From Patiria miniata (lineage: Eukaryota > Echinodermata > Asteroidea > Valvatida > Asterinidae): a stretch of 64,000 nt of DNA. The notes below the pieces were generated by a model. It saw nothing but the letters and a program-made list of their open reading frames with translations, made no database searches and was not told the DNA's origin. Location of the stretch: NCBI RefSeq assembly GCF_015706575.1, contig NW_024037070.1, positions 9,393,598 to 9,457,597 on the forward strand. The letters run 5' to 3'. The translations under genes were made by a program, and so were the position numbers. How positions within the stretch are numbered: position 1 is the stretch's first letter; every line of letters begins with the position of its first letter. Below are positions 31,601-43,600 of this stretch, piece by piece.

Positions 31601-34600
31601 AAAAAAAAAAAAAAAAAAAAAAAAAATCGAAAAAAAATTTCTGCCGACATTTAGTTAAGGAATGGTTACTTTACAAATTTCAGATTATTTGTGGCCTGGC
31701 AATAATTCAGGCATATTTTTTTTTCATTCATGATGGGTGCAGAAGCAACCCAAAATATAAGTGTATTTTCAGAGGGTTGAAAATGTCCAAAACAGAGAAA
31801 AAGTAGCTTTTTCTGTTTCAGTAAAACATACAAATTGAAAAATTGTCAGGGAAAAACAATTGAATATGATTAAACCATTTTAATATCCATTGCCTTTTTT
31901 GTTTCAATGTTCAGAAAATCCCAACGAGGTGATACATCCTCAGATCCCGATTATTACTACTCTTCCTCTGATGAACCCAGTCAGTATGTGCCATCTGTGA
32001 TGCCACAGTCAAAGGTCATAGGCCAAAGGTGAGGATGTGTGGATCTTTTAATGTTACACAGCCCGTAAATAAGATTCCAACAGTCTTAGGGGCCATTCAA
32101 AATGATCAATGTTTTCAAATTTTGGTCGTAATAAATTGACTTGCTATTCAATGCAATTCAAATACATCTATGCCTAGTTCAGTGACAGTGTGTTGAAGCC
32201 GTTGGTCCACTCCTGTTGCACATGTACCCAGATGACTTTATGTACTTCATGAATTGATAGGATGTTGGAAATGACTGGTTGCAGTCTTCATAGACACAAA
32301 TATGACCGTGGTTCTGTCTTCTTTGTGAGGAGGTGGTCTTGTGATCGATGAGAATTGATACATTCAAACAAACAAAATCTTTTAATTGAAAATTGATTTT
32401 TTTTTTTCAATTTTCAATTAATTTCCTTGACCTACTCACCAACATTTTCGCAACCAACAATCAAAATTTAAAAACAATTAAAATTTAAAAACATTTTTAA
32501 ATTTTGAACGGCCCCTTGGTTCCTTATTGAAATGTGAAGCGTTGCAAGGTGAAATGGTGCAATAAAATTTCCAGTTACACAATGGAATTAATCTCTTCTA
32601 GGAAGAAGTACGTTTTTCGAGAAGAACCGGAGGTGAAAATTGTTCTTTCTTTTTCAGACAGTGTACTGTGTCCTTCATCAGCAAATAGTACTCTGAACTA
32701 AAGAGTGAAAGTTAAATTGTAGATTTGTGATTCCATTTTTTTATCATTCCTCCCAGGCTTCTCAAGCAAATTTCCTCGACTCATGCTGCATCCCCAGCAT
32801 CTGACATTCAGGAATTGATGTATTCTCATATCAAGAAGACGTCTCGTGTCTTGATTCATGGTGACCGGCCGCCGAGACCCATGATGAGTATAGAGCAGTC
32901 GCCGTTCCCTGATTCCATCCAAAAGGTGAGAGATTGTCGCTCCTGTGGTCTGCTCTTGATGCTCGATTGGTATTCTTGTTGCATTAATTGTGGCAAATGC
33001 ACAGAATTATATGGTGACAGAGAAATTGATCCCTGGTTAGAAAAGTTCACATAGAACAGTGTTTGGAATAGTGTACCACAACAATAAGTTGTTCTGAAGT
33101 TGTCATTTTGTGCCTAAATCATAACCGATGCTTCAGTCATAGTTATGATGTTACTTTTCATATTTCTCCTGTCCACAGAAATTGACCAAACTGGGCTTCC
33201 CATCGCCCAGCGACATTCAAGCTTACTCCTGGCCGATCATTCTCCGGGGGAGGGACATGGTGGGCATATCCTCCCCTGGGACTGGGAAGAGCCTAGCCTT
33301 CCTGCTTCCACTCATCACACAGTCTTTACAGCCGTCCACATATTCATCACTGCCGCCTGGCAACGGGGTGAGTCAAAAAACTAAAGCGAATATTTATTTG
33401 TGAATAATCGCAGCTTTGATTTGTCAAAATTGGGGCGGGGCCTTTTGGATCAGTAGGAACCTTAGGGGTCAGGGTTAATGAATATTCATGATTTGTTTTC
33501 CTGTAGCCCCTTGTGATCATTGTCAGTCCCAGCTGGCGTAAGGCAGCCGAGGTGTACGACCAGTGCAGCAAGTTTCTGCCTACTCAGAGGGGTCAGGGTT
33601 CAGGGTTAATGAATATTCATGATTTGTTTTCCTGTAGCCCCTTGTGATCATTGTCAGTCCCAGCTGGCGTAAGGCAGCCGAGGTGTACGACCAGTGCAGC
33701 AAGTTTCTGCCTACCCAGAGGGGGAGTAGGGTTATACTCATTCATGGTGCTGGATCTGAGGAACAACAAGAGGTATGCCTTGAGGTTATTGTCTCTGTGC
33801 ATAAACATAGAGGGCGCTCTTTGCATAGACTGCTTTATGCATTTGTGTATGTTTTCACTTAATATGCAAAACCCAGTAGCATTTAGCATCTGTCACATCA
33901 CGCAGCTGCTGTCTTCTCCAGAATTACTGAGAAATTTAATGCTGGGTCAGGCTCATTTATATAAACATTGTGTATACTCAGTGCTGTCAGGAAAAATGAA
34001 ACAGGCTTGCATTGGTGGGACTGGAACCCACCACCTCCTGTTTATAAGTGCAGATATTTATTAAAGTACTCAACCAAGAAAGATTTCCAGGGTCAGCGGA
34101 GTGATTCAAAATCGAAGTAGAAGCAGGCACCGCAGTCATTGACTTGAATGATGGAATCAGACAATGTTTTCAAAAAGATATTTGACCAATAACTGTCTTT
34201 TGATTGCAGTAATCAGTTGGTCAGTTTGTTTCTTGACAGTTCATTATGCATGCTTCAATCAGCCATTGTTGTCTGTTTGTTGAGTAGGTCCAGTTGTTGA
34301 ATGGCTGCAGTATTCTGGTGGCAACCCTTCCCTGTCTTCTTAGAATGCTGAGAGACAACCACACAAGCCTCAATCGACTCAGTCACTTGGTTAGTGAATT
34401 TATTTAAGTCCAAAACAAAACTCAAACCCTGTAGTGGAGCCCCAAAACTTTTTTCAAATTTGCAACATGAGGTTTTTTAGCTGTAGTGTATAGGATATTT
34501 TTAGGGTGTGCAATTATGTACTCCAACTTATGCTTAGAAAATGCCTCCAAAGCAGTCTTTCTGACTAATGGCATTTGGAATGTCTTTATCCTCCCAAGAA

Positions 34601-37600
34601 TTTGCTATGAACGTCTCTTCATTTTTTAACTGTATCCACCACTTCCCCTCAGGATAATGAAATTCAATTATCCAATATAATGAAGTTCCAATATACCTAA
34701 TAGAGTTGAATGATTTTAACCTCTGGATTTTAAGTTACCCTAATTCAGTTTTTCTTTTTGCAGGACGAGGTTCAACTTCAATAATCATATTTAAACCAAA
34801 TCCCCAAAAATCGAAAATGTAGAAAAGACATGGAATAGAAAACTTTGAGTCATCCATATCAGAATCTGTACAATTTTAAATGCCCTTAAATCTGTTACAT
34901 TTTTGGGTTCTTCTCAAGGTCCTTGATGATGCTGATATCCTTTGTGAAGACTTCACAGATAAGGTATTGCTGAAAAAGCCCATTGTTTTTTTTGTCATTA
35001 TTGTGACTTATGATGATGACTTATGATTGACTGCGATGATTTATGATTGACTTGTGATGATATATAATTGACTGTGATGATTTGACTTGTGATGATTGAC
35101 CTTGATTTCCTGCTGATCACTCCCCCCCCCCCCCAATCCCCCAGGTTAAGGAGCTGATGTCTGAGTATGCCTCAGTCCTCTCCAGACCCAACAGTTCCCG
35201 CACCGCTCCCCGTCAACTCTTCCTCTTCTCCTCCCAATGGACCATGGGTCTGGGTTCCTTCCTACGTGCCTACATGGCTGATCCTGTTGTGGTCATCGCA
35301 TCGCCCCTGGAGGCGGCCGTCTATGCCCGGGTGGGACAGGTAAAGGGATAGGTGTCATTCCATAAAGCTGGGCTCCAAGTTTGTTTGTGTCGCTGTCACA
35401 GCTGCTATAAGATTGTGTAAATTCAGCACACATTCTTATTGCGCAGCTTCACAACAAATTTGTTGCATAAGTCCTCACATGGCATAAGTTGTACACTGTT
35501 TCATGGAATCGGCTGTATAGGCCAATTTCACACAGCAGAAAATATTGCTAAGCAAATTTATGTGCTAAGCATAAAAAATTGTGAGAACCAATCAAAGGCA
35601 CAATAAAGCCCGGTTCATACTCGGCGCGAAAGCGAAGCGAATTTATGACATCATTGCAAGTATTCGTGCTGCAAATCCGTGAAAGTTTAACATATTTCAA
35701 CTCGGGCAATTAGCTTTGTATTCGCACGAAGTATGAACCGGGCTTAAATTTTATATTGTTTTGGCTGGTATCCTGCTTATGCTAAGCAGATGTTATCTGT
35801 GCTTAGTATAGTTATCAGCATTAGTGGTCACTCTGTGTGTTGTTTCTTTGCACTCGTTAGGTCGTGCTTAGAGAGGAGCCCAGTGAGCGAGATGGTTTCC
35901 TCCGAGGTCTTCTAGACTCTGGATCCCCGACCAAAGCCAGACGGATGATCATCTTCACCAACAGCAAGGAGCAAGCTAAGCGGCTACAGGAGGTTAGTCT
36001 GTTGTCACAAGTGACACGTTATATTATTAAACCGCCACTGTCATTTCTTGAAACATTATGTTGAAAAGAGACAGTCAATTATGCATTGAGAGGAACGTCT
36101 TGAGTGATTGGATTGTTTATCTGTGAATTTTAATACTTGCACGTAATCAGGTTCTTGTCGGTGGTTTCTGCCATTACGCGCTGCTGGCCTTCAAGGGCAT
36201 GCCACAGCACCATTTGGAGACGGTCAAGACAGAATGGCATGAACACCACCACAGCAATTCCCAACAAGTCCTGGGTGAGTCAGGTTCCCTGCTTTAAAGT
36301 AGGCCTTGTATGGTGTAGGAGACAGGGTTCCCAACATGTACACTTGAAAATCCTTCAAAAGAGACTCTTGCTTTTTGGAGAAGCCCACTGCTTAATCTTA
36401 TCCGTGTATCAAAATTGTTGTCTAAACCTTTTCCCTATAAAGATGATTAAGTGGAAATAAATATGAATGAATGAATGAATAATATGAAACCCTTGGAACT
36501 TGGATGATTTTGCAAATGTGGACGTTTTTTACAGACAACTGTTTAGATGCTTTCTAACTCTGAAAGGAAGTTATTGTTTGGAGAAATCTTTTATAAGTTG
36601 ATTTATTAACCACACATTTCTCTATTAGGGTAGGTCACTGCACGTGGTGTTCGAATCACTTGGCTGCGGCTAGCAATAACACACGAGGCTATAGGGAGTG
36701 GGTATAGCCGCTAGCCAGTGGCTTCCATTGGTGCTTATTTCCAGCCGTAGCCATTGGTTCAGATACAGGCTCAGTTGTACTCTTCACTTTGCAAAGCCAT
36801 AGATCACTTTTGGAATTGGCCGTTTCATCCAATATAATTTCTACATTGATCAGTATGTCAGGCTTATATTCAAAATGATGAACAGCGGCTCAGTCTGAAC
36901 CACTTGGCTACTGCCGGCAATAGCACTGAGTTTATGGGAAGTGGCTGCAGCCTCTAGCCAGTGGCTTCCATAGGTGCATGTGTTAATTCATTCATTTATT
37001 GATTCGGACAAGGTGCAAGAGTGCTTCGCAGGATGCACAATGAATAATAACAGATTGTGGTGGATCTTGGACCCTCTTATTGCATGCCAGTTTCTGGAAT
37101 AATTTCATTTTACTCTGACATTCCTGTAGTGTGCACCGACGATGTTATTCAGGACCTGAGCATCACGAGTGCAAACACCGTGGTCCACTACGACTTCCCT
37201 TCCTCTAAGCAGAAGTTTGGCCTGCGGCTGAGCTGCATGATGGATAGTTACTCCTCTCAGATAGAAGAGGTAGGCGTTTATAGATGGGATTCATCATGAA
37301 CTCCAAAGGTTCTTATTTGTGACCTCGTACACAAAAGGTTCAGTTTACAGGACATTGTGCATTATGTCCACTGGTTCACTGGTGTCTGCCCAAAGTATTT
37401 AAGGCTTATTTTTGTGTGTGAATGTGTGTAAGCCTGAAGTGTCTTTGCTTGGGCGTCGGGTGCGCAATGGCAATTGCGTCCATGTGTCTGTCATATCTCG
37501 TTGTGTGTCACCATTGAGGGGGGTACGCGTGCATGTTGTCCATATGGGCTCCGTGCGCGAACAAGAGAGGGCATTTATACCTCGTTGTGGTTCATTGCAT

Positions 37601-40600
37601 AAAGTGCACACGTCTTGTAAAGTACGCACGACTTGTTTTATTTTGAATCTGCATGAAGCCATGGTGTCTTTGCGTGAGTGCCAACACACTTCTCTTCTTT
37701 CTTTTTAGACGAAAGTTTCCGACTGCCGGTCGATACTGCTGATCTCTAGAGAAGACATGACTCTCATTCCTGGACTTGCCAACCTCCTGAAGAGGTGCAG
37801 CTTTGCCATCCCCTCCCAGCTCAACGTGGAAGAGGCCATCACGGTAATGTTTTGATAGAGCAAAGTGGATTATACCATTCAAAAAAAGGTTGATATTTGT
37901 ATACTAGACCTTATAAGGGCAGAGCAGAAGGCAGTGGTTTGATATAAAAATCTGATCATTTTTTTTCATTTAGTTGTGAAAACTTTTGCTCGTTGAGTTT
38001 TTTAAAGTTGCAGGGGCCTTGCCTCATTGTTATAGAGCTTCATCTGAAAATATGCAATTATGCAAATCTCAATCATAAATATGCATACAGTATATTCAAA
38101 TTTTGCTTTTAATTTTGGTTCCCAGGAAAAAGAAAAGAACAAGAAAGGCAAAGCCCTGTGTCGACAGCTGAAGGCGTTTGGTGAATGCAGGTAATATACA
38201 AAAACCAATCGGTAGATTTAAGAACCAGAATGTTTGAGGATAAAAAGTTGATTAAAAATATCCTCAGCCACCCTCTATACTTCTGTAACTCATTTATATT
38301 TTATAAGCAAAGAAAAGTACAAAGGAAGCAGAATTGAGAAAATTAATACCAAATTCAATCTTGTGAGATAATTGTCACTTATATTTTAAACTCGGAAAAA
38401 AAAAGATAATATCAATTTTTTTTTGGGCGTATTTTATAAACTAACACGATAAAGAACTGTAAGTTTTTGACCTTAACCTGCTGGGATTTATTTCAAGTAA
38501 CCAATATCTGAAATATTCACAAGTCACAATTTGGCCCAGACCATTGATCAAGTAGCACATTACATTAGTCAAATGTAAAGTAAGGCATTCTGAATATAAC
38601 ACAATTTTCCAGTAAAGCAAGGTGTTCAGTTTGGTGGAGTTTTGAAGGTTTAAGGTTTTTCCAATACAAAACTTTAAAATTACTCTCGTTCGTGTGTTTC
38701 AGGAATAAATCTTCCTGCCTTGGTCGTCATGAGATGTTTGCTGATGCGGATGCACCGGGTTGCCATGCCAACCACATCCGTCTCCCATCGTCTGGTGTTG
38801 TCAAGGTAAGAACTACTTGGGTCTGTTGGCTATCCTCTTTATATCTAGGTGATGAGGATATTTTTCAGCGTAATTAGATGACTTTTTTCTAGTATGTTTT
38901 ATTGTAGCTTGAAGCTGGTTCTTTTTTTGTGCAATTGGGAACGCGAATATAACTTGATGACATCACGCACATTGTTTTTGTCTCAAATTTGAAAAATTTG
39001 AACAATCGTATGAAGTACTAATCAGCTTTTATTCATACAACACATGTATCCTGACACTTTTGTCTCAACAAATTTGGTAGATTCTGATCACGCACATTGT
39101 AGACGCGACTAACTTCTACGCTCGCATCCTTGAGTATCGCAGCACCGAGGCTAGTGACCCTGTTGCCATGCCGATGACCCACCTTGACCTAGCCTTTGAG
39201 ATGGCTGGGTGGTTTAGTGACCCCGCCCACTGTGTGGGTATTGGCACTCCTATGGCTGGTGACCTCTGTGGTGTGGAGGACGCACGCCATGTCTTCCATC
39301 GGGTCAAAGTTCAGAGGTCAAAGAGGTCAGCACGTGCACTCACTGAAGAGGAGAAGGAGGTGGGCTTGTTTGCTTTCTTAAATTCTTGAATTCAGCTATT
39401 CAAATTTTGGAATTTAAGACGATGGTTTGTGCTCTTTTTAAGACAAACCCAATTTTGCAATTTTTGATTTCTTTGCTTACCTTTACTTTTCTTTCTAGAA
39501 ACATTAAGGCTATAATTTTCTGTGCTTTTGGTCCAAAAGGTTCAGTTCGTGGACCAGGGAAGAATTGAGCGGGTAACAGTGAGCAAGTTGATGAGACTAC
39601 CGGATCATTTGTATTCCAAACCATACCAGGTAGGAAAACAATTCCCAAGCAAATTTATATTTTGTCAATTTCAGTTTGCAGTTTACTCAAGCCCACATAT
39701 GTAATTCTCATGAATGTGATCGTTTGGTTAAGTTGTGATGTCAAGTTGATGAATTTTCAAATTTTGTTAAACATGTTCATTTTTTTGGCATAATATTGCC
39801 ATAAATGTTTAAGGAAGCAGAAATGCAGTCAAATTTCCATTTTCTAGAAATCAGAACGTCAATACTCATTCAAGCATTAGCCAAATGATGGGTTTGAATT
39901 GACACATTTGAGTATTATTTGTTTTGAAGGGATTTCTGAAATGATTGTGTTTCTTGTAAAAGTGTAGGACTGTTCCGAAAGGACAAAAGTGTGACTAGCT
40001 TTCAAGAAGTTGTAATGGAGATAATTCATTGCTCTGTATTATTTCAGGCTGTGGAGATTTACGTATGTCGAGTCAAGCCGGTAGATGATGACACTGAGTG
40101 GACAACGCAGGTATGTTGGATTTTTTTCCATAATAAGGAAACAAGGAAACCCATTATATGGATTTGTTTTGGTAGAAGCTTGGAAATATGACTGATTATA
40201 ACAAACATTTTAGTTGATAGGAGTCAGTGCCTTATATGCACGTTGTACCTCACATGCTTACACTTTGTTTTGGTGAGAGACAGGGAAAAAGTGCTGTCCT
40301 TTCCACTTTCTTTCTATTATTTAGTTATTTATTTAGTTATTTATTTATTTATTTAAACTTGTTTATACACGGTAACCCATTCAACCAAGGTTGTTTTTCA
40401 AGGGGCTGTGTTGCATAAAAATAGGACAATACACCAAATATAATCAGTAATTGAAACTTATATAAAACAAAATGAAACATGAAGTCAGTGTGCAAAAGTA
40501 AGAACAAAACTTTAAATAAATAAACATAATATAGTATGACCTAACGGATAACTGTAGTTAAACAATCATCAGAACAGTAAAAATCAATATACAAACCAGA

Positions 40601-43600
40601 CAAGATTTAAGTAAATTACACTTGAAATCTCTCTTTAGTAGTGGTATTTGTGAAATCTTTTCATATATTTGTGGAGAGTAATTAAATATTTTTGTTTTCA
40701 GGCGGGTTTCTTCGTTCATGACATGATCCACGACAAACAGATGGAAGGGAAGATTAATCTAAGGTAAGAGTGGAGTGGTTTGAAAGTCTTGAGGATGTCT
40801 GAACATTAATCCTTCCAGACACATCCTAATCCATCTGGAGGTTTGGGGATAATTCCAGGATTCTGCATGTTGAAGTTCGAATCCTGCATATAAACTTTTT
40901 GAAGCAAGCAAAGAAATGATTGACAACTTTTGGAACCAGCCAGCTGATGTGAGCAAGCTCAGTGGTCGAGTGGCAATACATTTGCACTAGTAAGTAGGAG
41001 GTCATGGGTTCGAGTCCCACCCGAGTAAGCTTGTGAAATTGTTCTCATAAGTCCTCAGACGATGCTAAGTATAGAGTGTTTTAAACAGAAAAATAGAAAA
41101 AACATTGAATCTAAGAAGTTGATTACAGCTGGCAATACACGTAAAAATCCAATTCCCATAAGTTCTTGTGTTACTAACTACTATGTGAAGGTAATTCAGA
41201 AGCAGTCTATTTCATTTTTTTTTTATTTTTTTTTATTTGGCACTGTAGCTTGGACAACACCTTATGGCTAGACCCTGTAGTGCAGCGTGTTCATCTACCC
41301 AGCATCAAGACCACCGTCAACATGTACAACGTCCGGCAAGAGTTACTGGACGCTGGATTGGCCGTAGACAACCCAGAGGTGAGAGATATGGCTTGACCTG
41401 GGGTCAATACAAGCAGTGGCATATAGGTTTTAACGAACAAAAAAAGCTGTTTCTATGGGTGTCGCTAGAGCGGATGTAGGAGTGGTTGTACACCCCTATT
41501 GGTTGTTTTTTTTTGCCAGTTAAATTGTTGTCCTGTCGATAAAGCTGTGGTTTTTGGCCAATATGCCGTAACGAAGAGTGCCACCTATTGTTTGATAGTG
41601 ATCAAGATTGCCCACTATGAACAGCGTCCCCAAAAGTCAGAATATATAATGCAGTGTGCCTTTTTTTAACATTACATTCGACTTCCTTTAGGACAACTTC
41701 ATGGAGTTGAAAAACATGTAAAGTCGTCAGGCCCAGGCATCATGAGCGTATGTCAATACAGCAATCAATTCCATTTTGATGTTGGGAAGTATCTTGAGCC
41801 AAGTGTTTTCTAAAAAAGCTGATTTTGTCATTTTTCTTGCACATTAACCACAACAAAATAGTAAAAAAGAAAGATTGTAAATATTTCGAAAATTTGAGTT
41901 TATTGTTAAAATAGCCTTCGAATTAAGATCTTGTGCTCTTTTTCAAAATTGCACTTGCAAGTCTTGCATGTGAAACTTCAATCACTTGTTGGTTTTGATT
42001 TGTGAACTCTGCACTTGTTCCTTTTTGTTTTGATAGCACATCACCAAGTTGAGGAGGAAGTGTGAAGGAAAAGTGCCCCTGCCAGACATGGTTGTCCCAT
42101 CGGCACATGAGAATAGGTAAGGAATCGTCAGATATTTGTCTGGAATTGTAGATTCTACTTGGCATTCGTGTGTATTCCACTGAAAGATTCAAGTCTGTTG
42201 AACTTTGAATGCAGAGATCGCAATTTTATGCCTAATTATTCACATTTCACACAAATGTGACTGCTGATGCAAGACACTTTTCTGATGTTCGTGGAAATTT
42301 TCCAAGCTGGGAATTCAGTAGAAGGTGACACACTGCAAGAACTATAAGTTACTTTTCTCGAATTATATCATATACAGTCGAGTCTCATTATAACAAATTC
42401 GTTCGGACCTAGCCAAATTGTTTGTTGTATCAGAATTTTGTATTAAGAGGAACATCAGACCCATTCATTGTGCACATAACTGCACAGTCGGGACCAAGGC
42501 TTTATGTTTGTTATAACCAGAATTTTGTATTAACAGAGTTTGTACTAATGAGAGTCGACTGTATATCATTTTAATCAAATACATGCATATAACTACAAGT
42601 TGGGTATTAAACAAAGTCTATATTGTAATTTCTCTACTTATTATAAATATTTATTTAAAGTTCGCTCTTAAGACCGAATTGTAGATCATAGTTTAAAATC
42701 CTTTTTATGATTTTGCCAATAAAGTATCAGAAATACTTCAAATGATAATTTGTTTGGTAGGTAGTTTAATCTTCATAATCACTCTTGGAGGGCAACTGCA
42801 TTAAAGGGGCACTAGGTCCTGAAATCCCCGAAAATTTCATGTTTTGGATTGTTTACTTATCCTACTTCAAACATCTGGTTGAAAGGAAACCAACCTAATG
42901 TCTTACCGTTCCTGAGAAAAGACGAAAAAAAAGCGCGGTTGTTTACATCGGACAGGACGGAGCACGAATACGTTTTTCCTGTCGTTACCCGTTTGTATGA
43001 TATATACGCTGTGTGTCTCGGGAACAGCTGATTTTTTTGATTGTCTGTGACTGACCAAACAAAAGGAGGGTTAAGTGTACATTACTTGGTGTAAAACTGT
43101 CAGTATCGTCTCTTGCTGGAGTTGAGGAGAGTTTGACTACCGGCCTCCTATCTCAAATGTGAAGATGGGAAACTCGCAGATGCATCTTACAAATGAATTT
43201 GAAAGCTTTGTCACAGTCATCATCATTCCAGGTACCAGACAGGCTGAACATGCTGATGCAGTGCTCCTCGGGGCCCTGACTAGGCTGCCTTATGAACCAA
43301 TTGTCGTACTTGCCTCGGCTCCCGTCTGTCCAAACAAATTGGCCTGTTTGCTGATCCTGGACGTAGCCGATCCACTGGCTGTCAAAGGCTACCATCGGCA
43401 GGGGGTTTGCATCCCTGATGAAGGTGTTTTCCTCCTTGCTGCCTATGGAGGCAAGGTGAACAGGGGCTCCAGGCTTGGAGTAACTTTGACAGTGCGCCTC
43501 GGCTTCACTGTGAGATAGCGTGGTGGCTACGTACAGATAACAGCTGGCGTTGTTATATGAAGCCCATCCTGTGGGACACATAGTTTTTGTATGACTGCTG

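Larger units (their letters stand above)
32757..37843 (+). other. TDRD12: TDRD12 exons 12-21: DEAD-like helicase core
   Basis: Exons: 32757-32925, 33179-33367, 33638-33772, 34288-34389, 34919-34963, 35145-35339, 35861-35992, 36151-36274, 37130-37269 and 37709-37843. A Q-motif-like GFPSPSDIQAYSWPIILRGR precedes Walker A SSPGTGKS (637-644, Lys643). Motif II reads LVLDDADIL (DDAD at 751-754) where canonical helicases have DEAD. Motif III reads SSQ (792-794) instead of SAT. The second RecA-like half shows RRMIIFTNSKEQAKRL, VLVCTDDV and ANTVVHYDFPSS. In mammalian TDRD12 the P-loop is degenerate, so this copy is closer to an active ATPase. Catalytic activity is not shown by sequence alone. Confidence 0.87.

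Noticed and set aside
31602-31626. Poly(A) run as the tail of a retrocopy.
   Set aside because: No gene-like sequence precedes it; it looks like a simple homopolymer in intron 10.
32601-32640. Possible small TDRD12 exon (TCTTCTAG then GAAGAAGTACGTTTTTCG).
   Set aside because: It would end in phase 0 while the next exon needs phase 2. Joining 32028 directly to 32757 keeps the frame.
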